Assembly (NCBI RefSeq): GCF_022179805.1
Contig: NZ_BPUO01000010.1
Coordinates: 1-64,000 of the forward strand
Direction: 5' to 3'
Length of the DNA: 64,000 bases
DNA from: Cupriavidus pauculus
Lineage (GTDB): Bacteria; Pseudomonadota; Gammaproteobacteria; Burkholderiales; Burkholderiaceae
The notes under the pieces were generated by a model. That model ran no database searches, had not been told where the DNA came from, and was given only the letters and a program-made list of their open reading frames with translations. Shown piece by piece: positions 1 to 7,841 of the stretch (positions are counted from its first letter, which is position 1; every line of letters begins with the position of its first letter). A program made the position numbers and the translations under genes.

Positions 1-71
1 GCGATCAGATCTTCGGGAATGGTCGGCAGCTCACGATCGGCGGCCTGGCTCGTCTTGGTTCTACGTGGCAT
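1..71 (-). CDS. IS256-family transposase, N-terminal fragment
   Basis: An ATG at 71-69 opens a leftward frame that runs off the window edge. The 23 visible residues begin MPRRTK and contain PTIPEDLI. This matches the start of Mutator/IS256 transposases, where an acidic proline-rich leader precedes the conserved Leu-Ile-Asp-Gln segment. A purine-rich AAGGAG lies about ten bases upstream of the start. The DDE catalytic part is not in the window, so whether the gene is intact is unknown. Confidence 0.5.
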   Translation of the reverse strand, partial: MPRRTKTSQAADRELPTIPEDLI

Positions 72-126
72 GACATGCTCCTTGGCGACATGTTATGCCC
101 TAAACACAAAATTTCTGACGGGCCCG
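1..126 (-). mobile_element. End of an IS256-type insertion sequence (partial)
   Basis: The left edge holds the 5' part of a transposase gene on the minus strand, followed outward by a non-coding end. The stretch at 104-119 (ACACAAAATTTCTGAC) resembles the terminal inverted repeats I know from IS256-family elements of beta-proteobacteria. The outer boundary is therefore put at about 120-126. The other end lies outside the window, so neither the paired repeat nor a target duplication can be checked. Family assignment comes from recall of the motif and is moderate. Confidence 0.5.
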
Positions 127-218
127 GCGATACGGATCGCCCGCTCGATCTAAATTGCCATAACGTCAACAAAAACGACCCAAAAAACCATGTAGCTATG
201 TGGAATTGACGCTAGCAC

Positions 219-1727
219 CTACCGGACAAGCCGCCGCCATCCCACCACAACCCCACTCACCGACATCACAAGCCCGACAATAGAAAGCACCCACACCACC
301 GCATCCCATAGCGGACGTCGCCCGGTCAGCGTAACCAGGTCATAGCTGTGTACGGCGTTGAACAGCCACCGGTAAAGCCGCCGGCTGTCGTCGCTGCGGC
401 CGACCACCTGTCCGATCTCGGGATCGATATAGGCCCAGGTGCCGTCCGGGTCGTCGAAGGCGATGCGCAACACCGGAAACCGGCGTATCTGGTGATGGCT
501 GTACCAGTAGGCATCAGGCTCGTTCTGAACCAATTGCGATTCGATGCGGGCGTGCGGCATCAGATTTGCGGCCGCACGCGCCAGTTCGGCGCCATCCCAT
601 TGCACGGCCGCGCCAGCCTGCGGATCGATGGCCCGGACTGCGCCGTCGGCGGCGGACACCAGCAAGACCGGCTTGCCGCCCACCCATACCATGCGGACTT
701 CGCGTAAGTCCTCGGGCAATGCCCGCCAGGCCGGTGCCGGGAACGAGGCGGCTGCATGCCCGGCGTAGCGCTGCAGCGCGGCCCCGTCGAAGCCGCGACC
801 GTTGAACCACTGGTTCGGATTGACCGACAGCCAGCCCGAGATCAGCCAGAGCAGCAGGAATAGCGCGCCTGCCAGCCCCGCCACGTGGTGCCAGGCCATC
901 CAGCCGTGATAAGGCGACATGCCGTCCATGCTGCCGTGGGCAAAGCGGCGTCGCACGCGCAGTCGCAGCCAGCCGATCCAGATCCCCGTGATGGCCACGG
1001 CCACGCAAGGACCCGACGTCCACAGCACCACCTGGCGCCATAGCGGCGGATCCTGGCGGATCGGTGTGAAGTAAAGCCAGTGCGGCACCGAGCCCAGCCA
1101 GTTCCAGAAGCGCTCGGCGCGGTGGGTATCGCGCATGACCTCGCCGGTTTTTGCCGACACGTAGAGTTCGGTGCCGAAACCATCGTCAATGGCGATTCGA
1201 TGCAGCGGGCGCCAGGCGTTGAGGCCGTTGGGCACGGTCCACTGGTCGCGTTCGGCCGTCTCCAGCCATTGCGCGGGCTTGCCCGCGAACCGCTGCGCCG
1301 TGGTCTGCGCCGTAGCGGCATCGACCTTAGAGATTACGTGGCCGTCCACCGCCGATACCGTATGCGGCCGTCCCTTGCCGTCGATCATGCGATAGACCGG
1401 CAGGTCGCCCGCCATTTCAAGCCTCAGGCTCGGCGTGAAGGCATCAAGCCCTGCCGCTGCCATCGCAGCATCCGGCGTGGTGGTGATCGAGCCCAGCGCC
1501 AGAGGCGGCAGCCCGGCCAGTCGTTCGGCGTCGGTCAGCTTGGGAAAGCCCACATACATCATGACCAGCCCTGAGCCGAACCACATCGCTATCAACAGAC
1601 AGCCGGCAATACCCATCCAGCGATGGATCAGGTACAGCCATCGTTTCAGCTTTAACTTGCGCCACACGGATAGGACCCCAATGATAGAAATGCCCGCTAG
1701 CTCCGCCGAGCGGGGACGGCCCGGCAT
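219..1727 (-). CDS. PepSY-associated membrane protein
   Basis: A 502-residue inner-membrane protein of the PepSY-associated TM family (iron-regulated membrane protein or sulfite-reductase-flavoprotein-like group). Four hydrophobic segments are visible: about residues 33-60 after the basic HRWMG motif, two central ones (one begins with the conserved WHH pair), and one near the C-terminus. Two periplasmic PepSY-like regions lie between them. Family members often sit beside siderophore uptake genes, but none is here. The ATG at 1727 is preferred to an upstream codon at 1787, because the latter would lie inside the preceding toxin gene. The gene starts 27 bases after that gene ends and may be co-transcribed. 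It does not resemble a toxin immunity protein. Confidence 0.8.
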   Translation of the reverse strand: MPGRPRSAELAGISIIGVLSVWRKLKLKRWLYLIHRWMGIAGCLLIAMWFGSGLVMMYVGFPKLTDAERLAGLPPLALGSITTTPDAAMAAAGLDAFTPSLRLEMAGDLPVYRMIDGKGRPHTVSAVDGHVISKVDAATAQTTAQRFAGKPAQWLETAERDQWTVPNGLNAWRPLHRIAIDDGFGTELYVSAKTGEVMRDTHRAERFWNWLGSVPHWLYFTPIRQDPPLWRQVVLWTSGPCVAVAITGIWIGWLRLRVRRRFAHGSMDGMSPYHGWMAWHHVAGLAGALFLLLWLISGWLSVNPNQWFNGRGFDGAALQRYAGHAAASFPAPAWRALPEDLREVRMVWVGGKPVLLVSAADGAVRAIDPQAGAAVQWDGAELARAAANLMPHARIESQLVQNEPDAYWYSHHQIRRFPVLRIAFDDPDGTWAYIDPEIGQVVGRSDDSRRLYRWLFNAVHSYDLVTLTGRRPLWDAVVWVLSIVGLVMSVSGVVVGWRRLVR

Positions 1728-1753
1728 TTTACGTGTGTACGCCGCAACAGTCG

Positions 1754-4700
1754 CTACAAACCTAGCCGCCCAAACAAATCCTTCCACCCATCCCCGCCTC
1801 GCTTTCGGTTATCCCATCCGGGCGGCTGCGATAGCACGACAGAACTCGGGCCAACCATGTACGTATACGTCGCGAACGGATACGGTGCATAACGCATGAA
1901 ATGCATCTCGAAATTGAATGCCGCGTTCTCGAAACGGTTGCTGGCGTACGACTTCTCCGCGCGATAGGCGGCATTGAAATCCGCGAAGCCCGGCTCGCTG
2001 AAGGTCTGTTCCTGATACTCGTGGTATAGCTCGTGCGCTTGGGTACTTCGATACTGCAACCAGGAGTTGCCGATGTTGTCGTGCTCCATGGTGACAACAC
2101 CACTGGTCTGAAAGCCATAATTAGTGGTGTTTCGATTGAAGCTGCTGACGTAGTTCACCTTGTCGAAGTTGGCCTGATTATTGACTGCCGCCTGCACTTC
2201 GGCCTGGGTCTGCTTCACACGTGGCGAGTGGTTCGGGTCAACCCAGGTGTTGCTCATCTTCATCAACGCATTCCCGATGGCATTACCGACAATCGCCCCG
2301 ACCAACGCCCCTCCCGCCCCAGCCAGCAGGTCCCAGTTTCCGTGCTCCATCACTTGAAGGGCACCACTGCTGAGCGTCATGGCGACTCCGAGCGACGACA
2401 CAATGGTATTCACGGCGAGTCGCCCGACATGCCCGAATATCCAGCCGCTGACCGCAGACAACCCCCATAGCGCCGCGCCCCCTATGGCGCCGGTCAACGC
2501 TCCGAGCAGACCGCCCACCACGGCGCCCTTCACACCGCCGTCAATCGCACCCGCTACAGCACCGCCTGCGAAGCCGCCCACAAGTCCGGCAGCGATAGGA
2601 TTACCGCCGGTCACAATGAAGACCAGCGCACCAAGCGCGCCGCCCACCAGACCGCCCAGTGCCGCGCCGACCGGTGAAAGCCCGGAGGGGTCCGCATAGA
2701 TCATGGGATTGTTGAGCCCATAGGCATATGGATTCAGCAGCCCCGGCGCCTGGAGTGCCAACTCGGGCGAGAGCAGGTACAGCGGATCGGGACTCACGAA
2801 GCGGCCGATCTCGGGAGCGTAATAGCGGGCTCCAAAGTGGTATAGGCCGCTGACGTCGTCCAGCGTCTGGGCACCGAACGCGTACGGGACGGTCGCGCCG
2901 GCAGTGCCCTGCCCCGCGTCCTCGCCGAACGGTTGAAGATGGCGACTGCCCGCGAGCACGCCGGCAGCGTCAGTCAAGAGCGTGATATGGCCGAGTTCGT
3001 TGCCATGCAGCCACGTACGTTCCCCGCCACGGTCGACGGCGACCGGCATCCCAGCTGCGGACAAATAGCGCCGGACCGTGCCATCGTCGTCCTCCTCGTA
3101 GCCACCCAGAAACAGGGTCCGCCGCACCGCGCCGGCAATACTCGTCTCGCGCCACGTCCTTTCGCCGGTGGCGCTGTACCGGTATGTCACCGAAGCGCCG
3201 TCATCGCGGCGCACCGACGTCATCCTGCCCAAGCCGTCAAACCTCAACTTCCTGCCGGGTAGCCGGGTGACATTGCCGTTGGCATCGTATTCGTAGAGGC
3301 GCACCAGGTTGCCACCGTCAAGAATGCCGGCGATGCGATTACTGCCGGGCGGATCGCAGACCAATGGCGCCGCGCCATGCGTCGGGAAGCGCGTCACGTT
3401 ATTGGCAGGATCGTAGGCGTAGAGCCGGGTGTATGCGGGCACAGCCGCAGAGCCGCCTCCGTCGACCGCGACCAACCGGTACCGGCCATCCAGCGTGAAG
3501 CGACGTGGATGGGGCGCCCCCGGCCCTGTCGGACGGCCGTCCGCATGGGCTAGCACGTTGCCGACGTTGTCCCGGGTGTAGGTGGTGTCTTGCAAGACAG
3601 CCGCATTTGCGTCAAGCACGCGCAAGCGTGCGAGGAAGCGGCGCTGGGGATCGTATTCGATCCGGGTCTGTACGCCATTGGCATACTGCAGCGATGTGCG
3701 GCGACCCAAGGCGTCATAGGCGATTGCATCCAGCACCCCAGGCACATCCTTCAGTCGTCCGGCACGGTCGTAGCGGAACGCGAGCGTCGCGCCGTCGGGG
3801 TATGTGGTTTCTGACACCTGGCCGTTGGCAAGGTACTGCTGAGCCAGCGTCCAGCTCCGACCGTTCGCGGTCAGCGTCCGATGCGTCATCCGTCCCCGCG
3901 CGTCGTAGGCGAAACGCCAGGCCCCAGACTCGTCAGTCGCCTCGGTCATGCGGCCAATCGCATGCGGCGGGTCTGCCTGGTCGTACACGAATTGCTGGAG
4001 GACGTTGCCATCCACGCTTGTCGCCGTCAGCCGGCCGAGCGCATCCCAGGCATGGGTGATGCGCTGCCCGGCAGCATCGACGGTACGCACGAGCCGGCCC
4101 GCGGCATCGTGGAAGAACAGGCGGCGCCCACCGTCGCGATGGTTAAGTTCCAGCAACTGCCCCGCAAGATCCAGACGACGACTCAACAGAAGACCGCCAT
4201 CCGGGCCGCTGATCTCGCGCAATTGTCCAGCATCGTCGTGGCGGAAAGCATGGCGCGTGGCCACACCGTCGTGCCGCTCCGTGACGGCCGCAAGTCGGCC
4301 AAGCCCGTCGAGGTCATGCGTCGTGGGGGTGTCAAAAAAGCCGCGTGCGATGTTCTCCGGCGATGCATCGGTGTCGTTGGCGTCGTACAGGGTCGTGCTG
4401 AACGGCTTGAAGACGGTGCGCGTGGTGCGTCCACCCGGCAGGTCGGCCCCGAGAGTGCGGCCCAGGGCATCGTAGTGCAGCGCCGTGACGACGGTGGGTG
4501 GCACCGGCGCGAAGGCCAGTCCCTGGCTGAAAGTTGGCTCGCCGATGGTGCCAAGCCAGCCTCGCGCGTTGATCGTGCGGGCGGCGGAAACCAGTACCGA
4601 TTCCGGGTCGGCTTCGTCGTCGATGAGCATCCGTGACTGCAACACCTGGCCGCTGCCGTCGTAGTACATGCGACGCACCGCAGCGGGCAGCCCATCGTCC

Positions 4701-7700
4701 GCTTTCTGGGTGAGTTCGACGTAGGGTGGCGTGGCATTGAGGTGATAGGCGACGCTTTCGTCAGGATCCGCCTCTATGCCGGGATCGGGGCCAGCAAGTA
4801 CGCGAGGCAGCATCAGTCTGGTGACCCTGCCGAGGGCGTCGAAGCTGAATCGGAACACTGCCCCGTTGGAATCGGTAACGGTGTCCGGTTGTAGTGCGGC
4901 ATCGTCCCAGTGGAGTGTCGTCGCATGGCCAGCCGCGTTGACAACACGCACGGGGTACAGGCCGTCGGCGTCGCGCTCGATCGTGCTTTCGTTGCCGAGG
5001 GGGTCGCGGGACTGGGCGATGTTGCCCAAGGCATCGTAGGCATAACGAATTTCGTCGCGCCACCAGGAGCCGGGGGCATCAGGCTCAAGGCGATAACCCA
5101 GCGTCGCCGCATCCAAGACCTCGGCGCCGTAGTGCGTGGCAAACGCTTCGGCATCGATGACGCGCACGCTCTGCCGCATCAGGTTTCCCGCGCCTGCCTG
5201 CCCGAGCGGCAGACCGGTGAAGGCATCGCCGTCGTAATAAATGCGGCGCTCCCGCAGCATGACGCCATCCGCGTCGCGCTCTATCACGCGCGAAGGCAGC
5301 GACGTGAGTCGCCCGTTGGCAGCATGGGCGTACTCCACGTTGCTGGTGACGACCACCGGCGCTGGCCCGTTTGCCTGGCGGCGTTGCGACGTAACGTTGC
5401 CGGCTTCGTCAAAGCTGTATGTATGCTCGACTATCACGGCCTCGGCCGCCTCGCCAGTACCATCAAGCTGTTCGGTTCGCAAGGCGGTGCGTGCAATGGT
5501 GACCACTGGCGTGCCATCCTCGCCGCTCGCGGCGATCGTTGCGGTCCATGTACCGGTCGCCCGTCGCAGAGGCGGGCCGTCCGGTGGACCTTGCGCAGTT
5601 TCCAGTAGCCGGCCCCATTGCGCGACGGCCATTGCGCGGGCGTCGTCGCCCATCTCGGCAGTGGGCTGCGCTGCAAAATGCATGGCGGACAGCAGCGGCG
5701 GCGCGCTTGCCTCGCCCCACTCCGTCACTCCTACTCGCGCGAAGCCCGCAAAGCGTCGCTCTCGGCCGTCGTAGAGGCCGTCGCGATAGGCCAGCGTCTG
5801 CCGCAGCGAAAGCAACGACGCCGCATCATCCTGTCTGATCTCTGCCACCACCTGTACAGGAAACGGCAGGCTGGTTGTCCACGGCCGGCCTTCTTTCCGG
5901 TCGCGGCCGGCGTAGCGACTGGACGTTTCATAGCGGATGGTGGTGCGCTTGCCCAAGCCGTTGTCGACCGAGGTGAGCAGGTATGGTTTGGCCTCGCCGG
6001 CCAAATCCAGGAAAAAGCAGCGCGTGCGGGGCCTGACTTCGCTTGCGTAGGTCCAGAGAACGCCGCCGGTGCCGGCACCCAGCATGTCTGCGACGCGTAT
6101 GTCGGCACCCGCCATGGCGGGTGTGTTGGCGAGCCGTACCGGCGGCGCGAACCCGATGCCGCAGCGATTGATCCAGACCGTGACGGCGTCGCCCTCGACC
6201 ACCACCAGGTCCGCCACACCGTCGCCGTTCACGTCGCTCAGGAAGATGGCACGGGGCGCGCCGGGGCGCGCGAAGGCCGGTGCGCCTGCCAGCACGCGGC
6301 GCCGGCCCCATCGGCCCAGCCCCTCATACGGCCAATAGCAAATCTCGCCCGGACGAATCAACACGATGTCAGGCAGTCCGTCCCCGGTCATGTCCGCCAA
6401 TTGCACGCGCGGATCGGACAGCGAGATGTCGGGGAAGGCGTCGAAATCATGCACGCGGGGGATCGGTGGCAGCGCTTCCCAGCCGTCCACGCCCCGGTTC
6501 AGATACAGCAGGAAGGCGCTATCGGTGGTCCGCAGCAGATCCACGCGGCCATCGGCATCAAGGTCGATCATCCGCGTGGAAGGGTCGCGAAGGCTGGTAG
6601 CGGGCGCCTTGGGAAAGCGCCGCAGCGGCCCCCATGTTGCCGGACCGGTGCGTGGGAAATAGCCGGCGTACGGGCCATCGCACGTGAAAAGGCCGGCAGC
6701 GCCCTCCCCGTCCAGGTCGCCAAAACCGATCCCCGGATAGCCCAGGTGGGCACCGTCCGGCAGGCTGCGAATCTGCCTTGGGGCGTCGAAGGTGCCGTCG
6801 CCTCGATTGGCCCAGTAGACGCGCCGCTCTCCGTCGATCTGCACGAAGTCTGGCAGCCCGTCTCCGGTGCAGTCGACGAGATCGGTGGTGCTGGCGCCCA
6901 GATTGGGCAGCGGCGCGCCGTCGGGGTTGGCCAGCGGCCGGCAACGGAACGAGGCGGGCTGCCATGTGCTGTAGCCAAAGGTCAGCGGGGGCATGGTATC
7001 GCCTGCATCCGCGTCCTGGCCGCGGTGGCCGCTCAGGCGCACCTCACGCAACAGTGATAACGGCGTCTCGTCTGGTTGCAGGTAATCCAGCGTATAGCGG
7101 CGGATGAGCGTATGGCCGGGCAGCCTGTCACAGTGAAGCTCGATGGCCACGCAGCGCAGAGCGGTCGTCAGCGTAAATCCATGGCGGGCCGTGCTGAACA
7201 CGTCGGGGCGGGGTCCGTAGACAAACGCCAGGCGATATGGGCCCCATGCGGTTTCGCGCAGATAGCGGTTGTTGCCGTCGGACAAATATCGAAAGCGAAT
7301 AGGGTTACCGTTGCGGTCCTCCACTTCCTGCAGCAACCACGCCAGCACGCGATTGGGATCATCGGGGTCACCCAGCCGTCCTTCGGCGTTCAGGCCGAAG
7401 CGCTGCACGCCACCCTCCTTGGGCGAAACTTCCCAGTGATCGCCGCGCGTGATGCGTGCAAATAGCGTGTCGTACTTGGGTCGGAAGCTGCCGTCGCCGA
7501 TCAGGACAAGCTCGCCCTGGCCTGCGAGCCGAAAGCCATCGGTATCGTCATAGCGGACGAAGTGCCGTTCCGAGTCGAGATAGAGCGTGGGCACCGCCAC
7601 GTCCCAACCCAGTCCGAATGCGCCATTGCCGGCCGCCGAGCTGTAGGCCAAGGCTAGTGATGGGCGTATGCCCCCTGGCCCCGGTGGCAAGCGCAGGTCG

Positions 7701-7822
7701 AGCACGTAGCTGCCGGTGCCGCGATTGCAATCAGGCAGAAACGAGCCGCCCAGGCCCCTGACGTCGCCGCCGCCTTTGGGCAGGCTGATGGCCTGTGGCG
7801 ATATTCCCGATGAACGCGACAT
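1754..7822 (-). CDS. TcB/TcC-like SpvB-RHS toxin with C-terminal zincin-like tail
   Basis: A 2022-residue fusion equivalent to the TcB and TcC subunits of insecticidal toxin complexes. Residues about 12-290 form an SpvB domain. From about 317 come FG-GAP/VCBS repeats with calcium-type loops (TGDGLPD, DADGRVD, NGDGVAD), then a TcdB middle region. YD/RHS repeats fill roughly 900-1640. The RHS core ends at about 1715 with FGARYYAPEIGRF, SPDP, NNP and DPSGL. In known TcC proteins, Asp residues of this core cut the chain just after this point, releasing the effector inside the RHS cocoon. The remaining 307 residues begin with a Gly/Ala-rich hydrophobic stretch and contain HELYH at 1930-1934 (bases 2035-2021) and a downstream Glu in RFENAA, a zinc-peptidase pattern. 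The ATG at 7822 gives the normal SpvB N-terminus and lies 19 bases after the TcA-like gene. No immunity gene follows. Confidence 0.85.
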   Translation of the reverse strand: MSRSSGISPQAISLPKGGGDVRGLGGSFLPDCNRGTGSYVLDLRLPPGPGGIRPSLALAYSSAAGNGAFGLGWDVAVPTLYLDSERHFVRYDDTDGFRLAGQGELVLIGDGSFRPKYDTLFARITRGDHWEVSPKEGGVQRFGLNAEGRLGDPDDPNRVLAWLLQEVEDRNGNPIRFRYLSDGNNRYLRETAWGPYRLAFVYGPRPDVFSTARHGFTLTTALRCVAIELHCDRLPGHTLIRRYTLDYLQPDETPLSLLREVRLSGHRGQDADAGDTMPPLTFGYSTWQPASFRCRPLANPDGAPLPNLGASTTDLVDCTGDGLPDFVQIDGERRVYWANRGDGTFDAPRQIRSLPDGAHLGYPGIGFGDLDGEGAAGLFTCDGPYAGYFPRTGPATWGPLRRFPKAPATSLRDPSTRMIDLDADGRVDLLRTTDSAFLLYLNRGVDGWEALPPIPRVHDFDAFPDISLSDPRVQLADMTGDGLPDIVLIRPGEICYWPYEGLGRWGRRRVLAGAPAFARPGAPRAIFLSDVNGDGVADLVVVEGDAVTVWINRCGIGFAPPVRLANTPAMAGADIRVADMLGAGTGGVLWTYASEVRPRTRCFFLDLAGEAKPYLLTSVDNGLGKRTTIRYETSSRYAGRDRKEGRPWTTSLPFPVQVVAEIRQDDAASLLSLRQTLAYRDGLYDGRERRFAGFARVGVTEWGEASAPPLLSAMHFAAQPTAEMGDDARAMAVAQWGRLLETAQGPPDGPPLRRATGTWTATIAASGEDGTPVVTIARTALRTEQLDGTGEAAEAVIVEHTYSFDEAGNVTSQRRQANGPAPVVVTSNVEYAHAANGRLTSLPSRVIERDADGVMLRERRIYYDGDAFTGLPLGQAGAGNLMRQSVRVIDAEAFATHYGAEVLDAATLGYRLEPDAPGSWWRDEIRYAYDALGNIAQSRDPLGNESTIERDADGLYPVRVVNAAGHATTLHWDDAALQPDTVTDSNGAVFRFSFDALGRVTRLMLPRVLAGPDPGIEADPDESVAYHLNATPPYVELTQKADDGLPAAVRRMYYDGSGQVLQSRMLIDDEADPESVLVSAARTINARGWLGTIGEPTFSQGLAFAPVPPTVVTALHYDALGRTLGADLPGGRTTRTVFKPFSTTLYDANDTDASPENIARGFFDTPTTHDLDGLGRLAAVTERHDGVATRHAFRHDDAGQLREISGPDGGLLLSRRLDLAGQLLELNHRDGGRRLFFHDAAGRLVRTVDAAGQRITHAWDALGRLTATSVDGNVLQQFVYDQADPPHAIGRMTEATDESGAWRFAYDARGRMTHRTLTANGRSWTLAQQYLANGQVSETTYPDGATLAFRYDRAGRLKDVPGVLDAIAYDALGRRTSLQYANGVQTRIEYDPQRRFLARLRVLDANAAVLQDTTYTRDNVGNVLAHADGRPTGPGAPHPRRFTLDGRYRLVAVDGGGSAAVPAYTRLYAYDPANNVTRFPTHGAAPLVCDPPGSNRIAGILDGGNLVRLYEYDANGNVTRLPGRKLRFDGLGRMTSVRRDDGASVTYRYSATGERTWRETSIAGAVRRTLFLGGYEEDDDGTVRRYLSAAGMPVAVDRGGERTWLHGNELGHITLLTDAAGVLAGSRHLQPFGEDAGQGTAGATVPYAFGAQTLDDVSGLYHFGARYYAPEIGRFVSPDPLYLLSPELALQAPGLLNPYAYGLNNPMIYADPSGLSPVGAALGGLVGGALGALVFIVTGGNPIAAGLVGGFAGGAVAGAIDGGVKGAVVGGLLGALTGAIGGAALWGLSAVSGWIFGHVGRLAVNTIVSSLGVAMTLSSGALQVMEHGNWDLLAGAGGALVGAIVGNAIGNALMKMSNTWVDPNHSPRVKQTQAEVQAAVNNQANFDKVNYVSSFNRNTTNYGFQTSGVVTMEHDNIGNSWLQYRSTQAHELYHEYQEQTFSEPGFADFNAAYRAEKSYASNRFENAAFNFEMHFMRYAPYPFATYTYMVGPSSVVLSQPPGWDNRKRGGDGWKDLFGRLGL

Positions 7823-7841
7823 GACGAAGGCTGGAGACGAT

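Noticed and set aside
326-514. A small 62-codon frame considered as a toxin immunity gene
   Set aside because: It lies wholly inside the PepSY gene in another frame and translates to low-complexity sequence.
3000-5500. Periodic repeats suggestive of a repeat array
   Set aside because: They encode degenerate YD/RHS protein repeats; spacing and sequence vary, and there are no identical direct repeats as in CRISPR.
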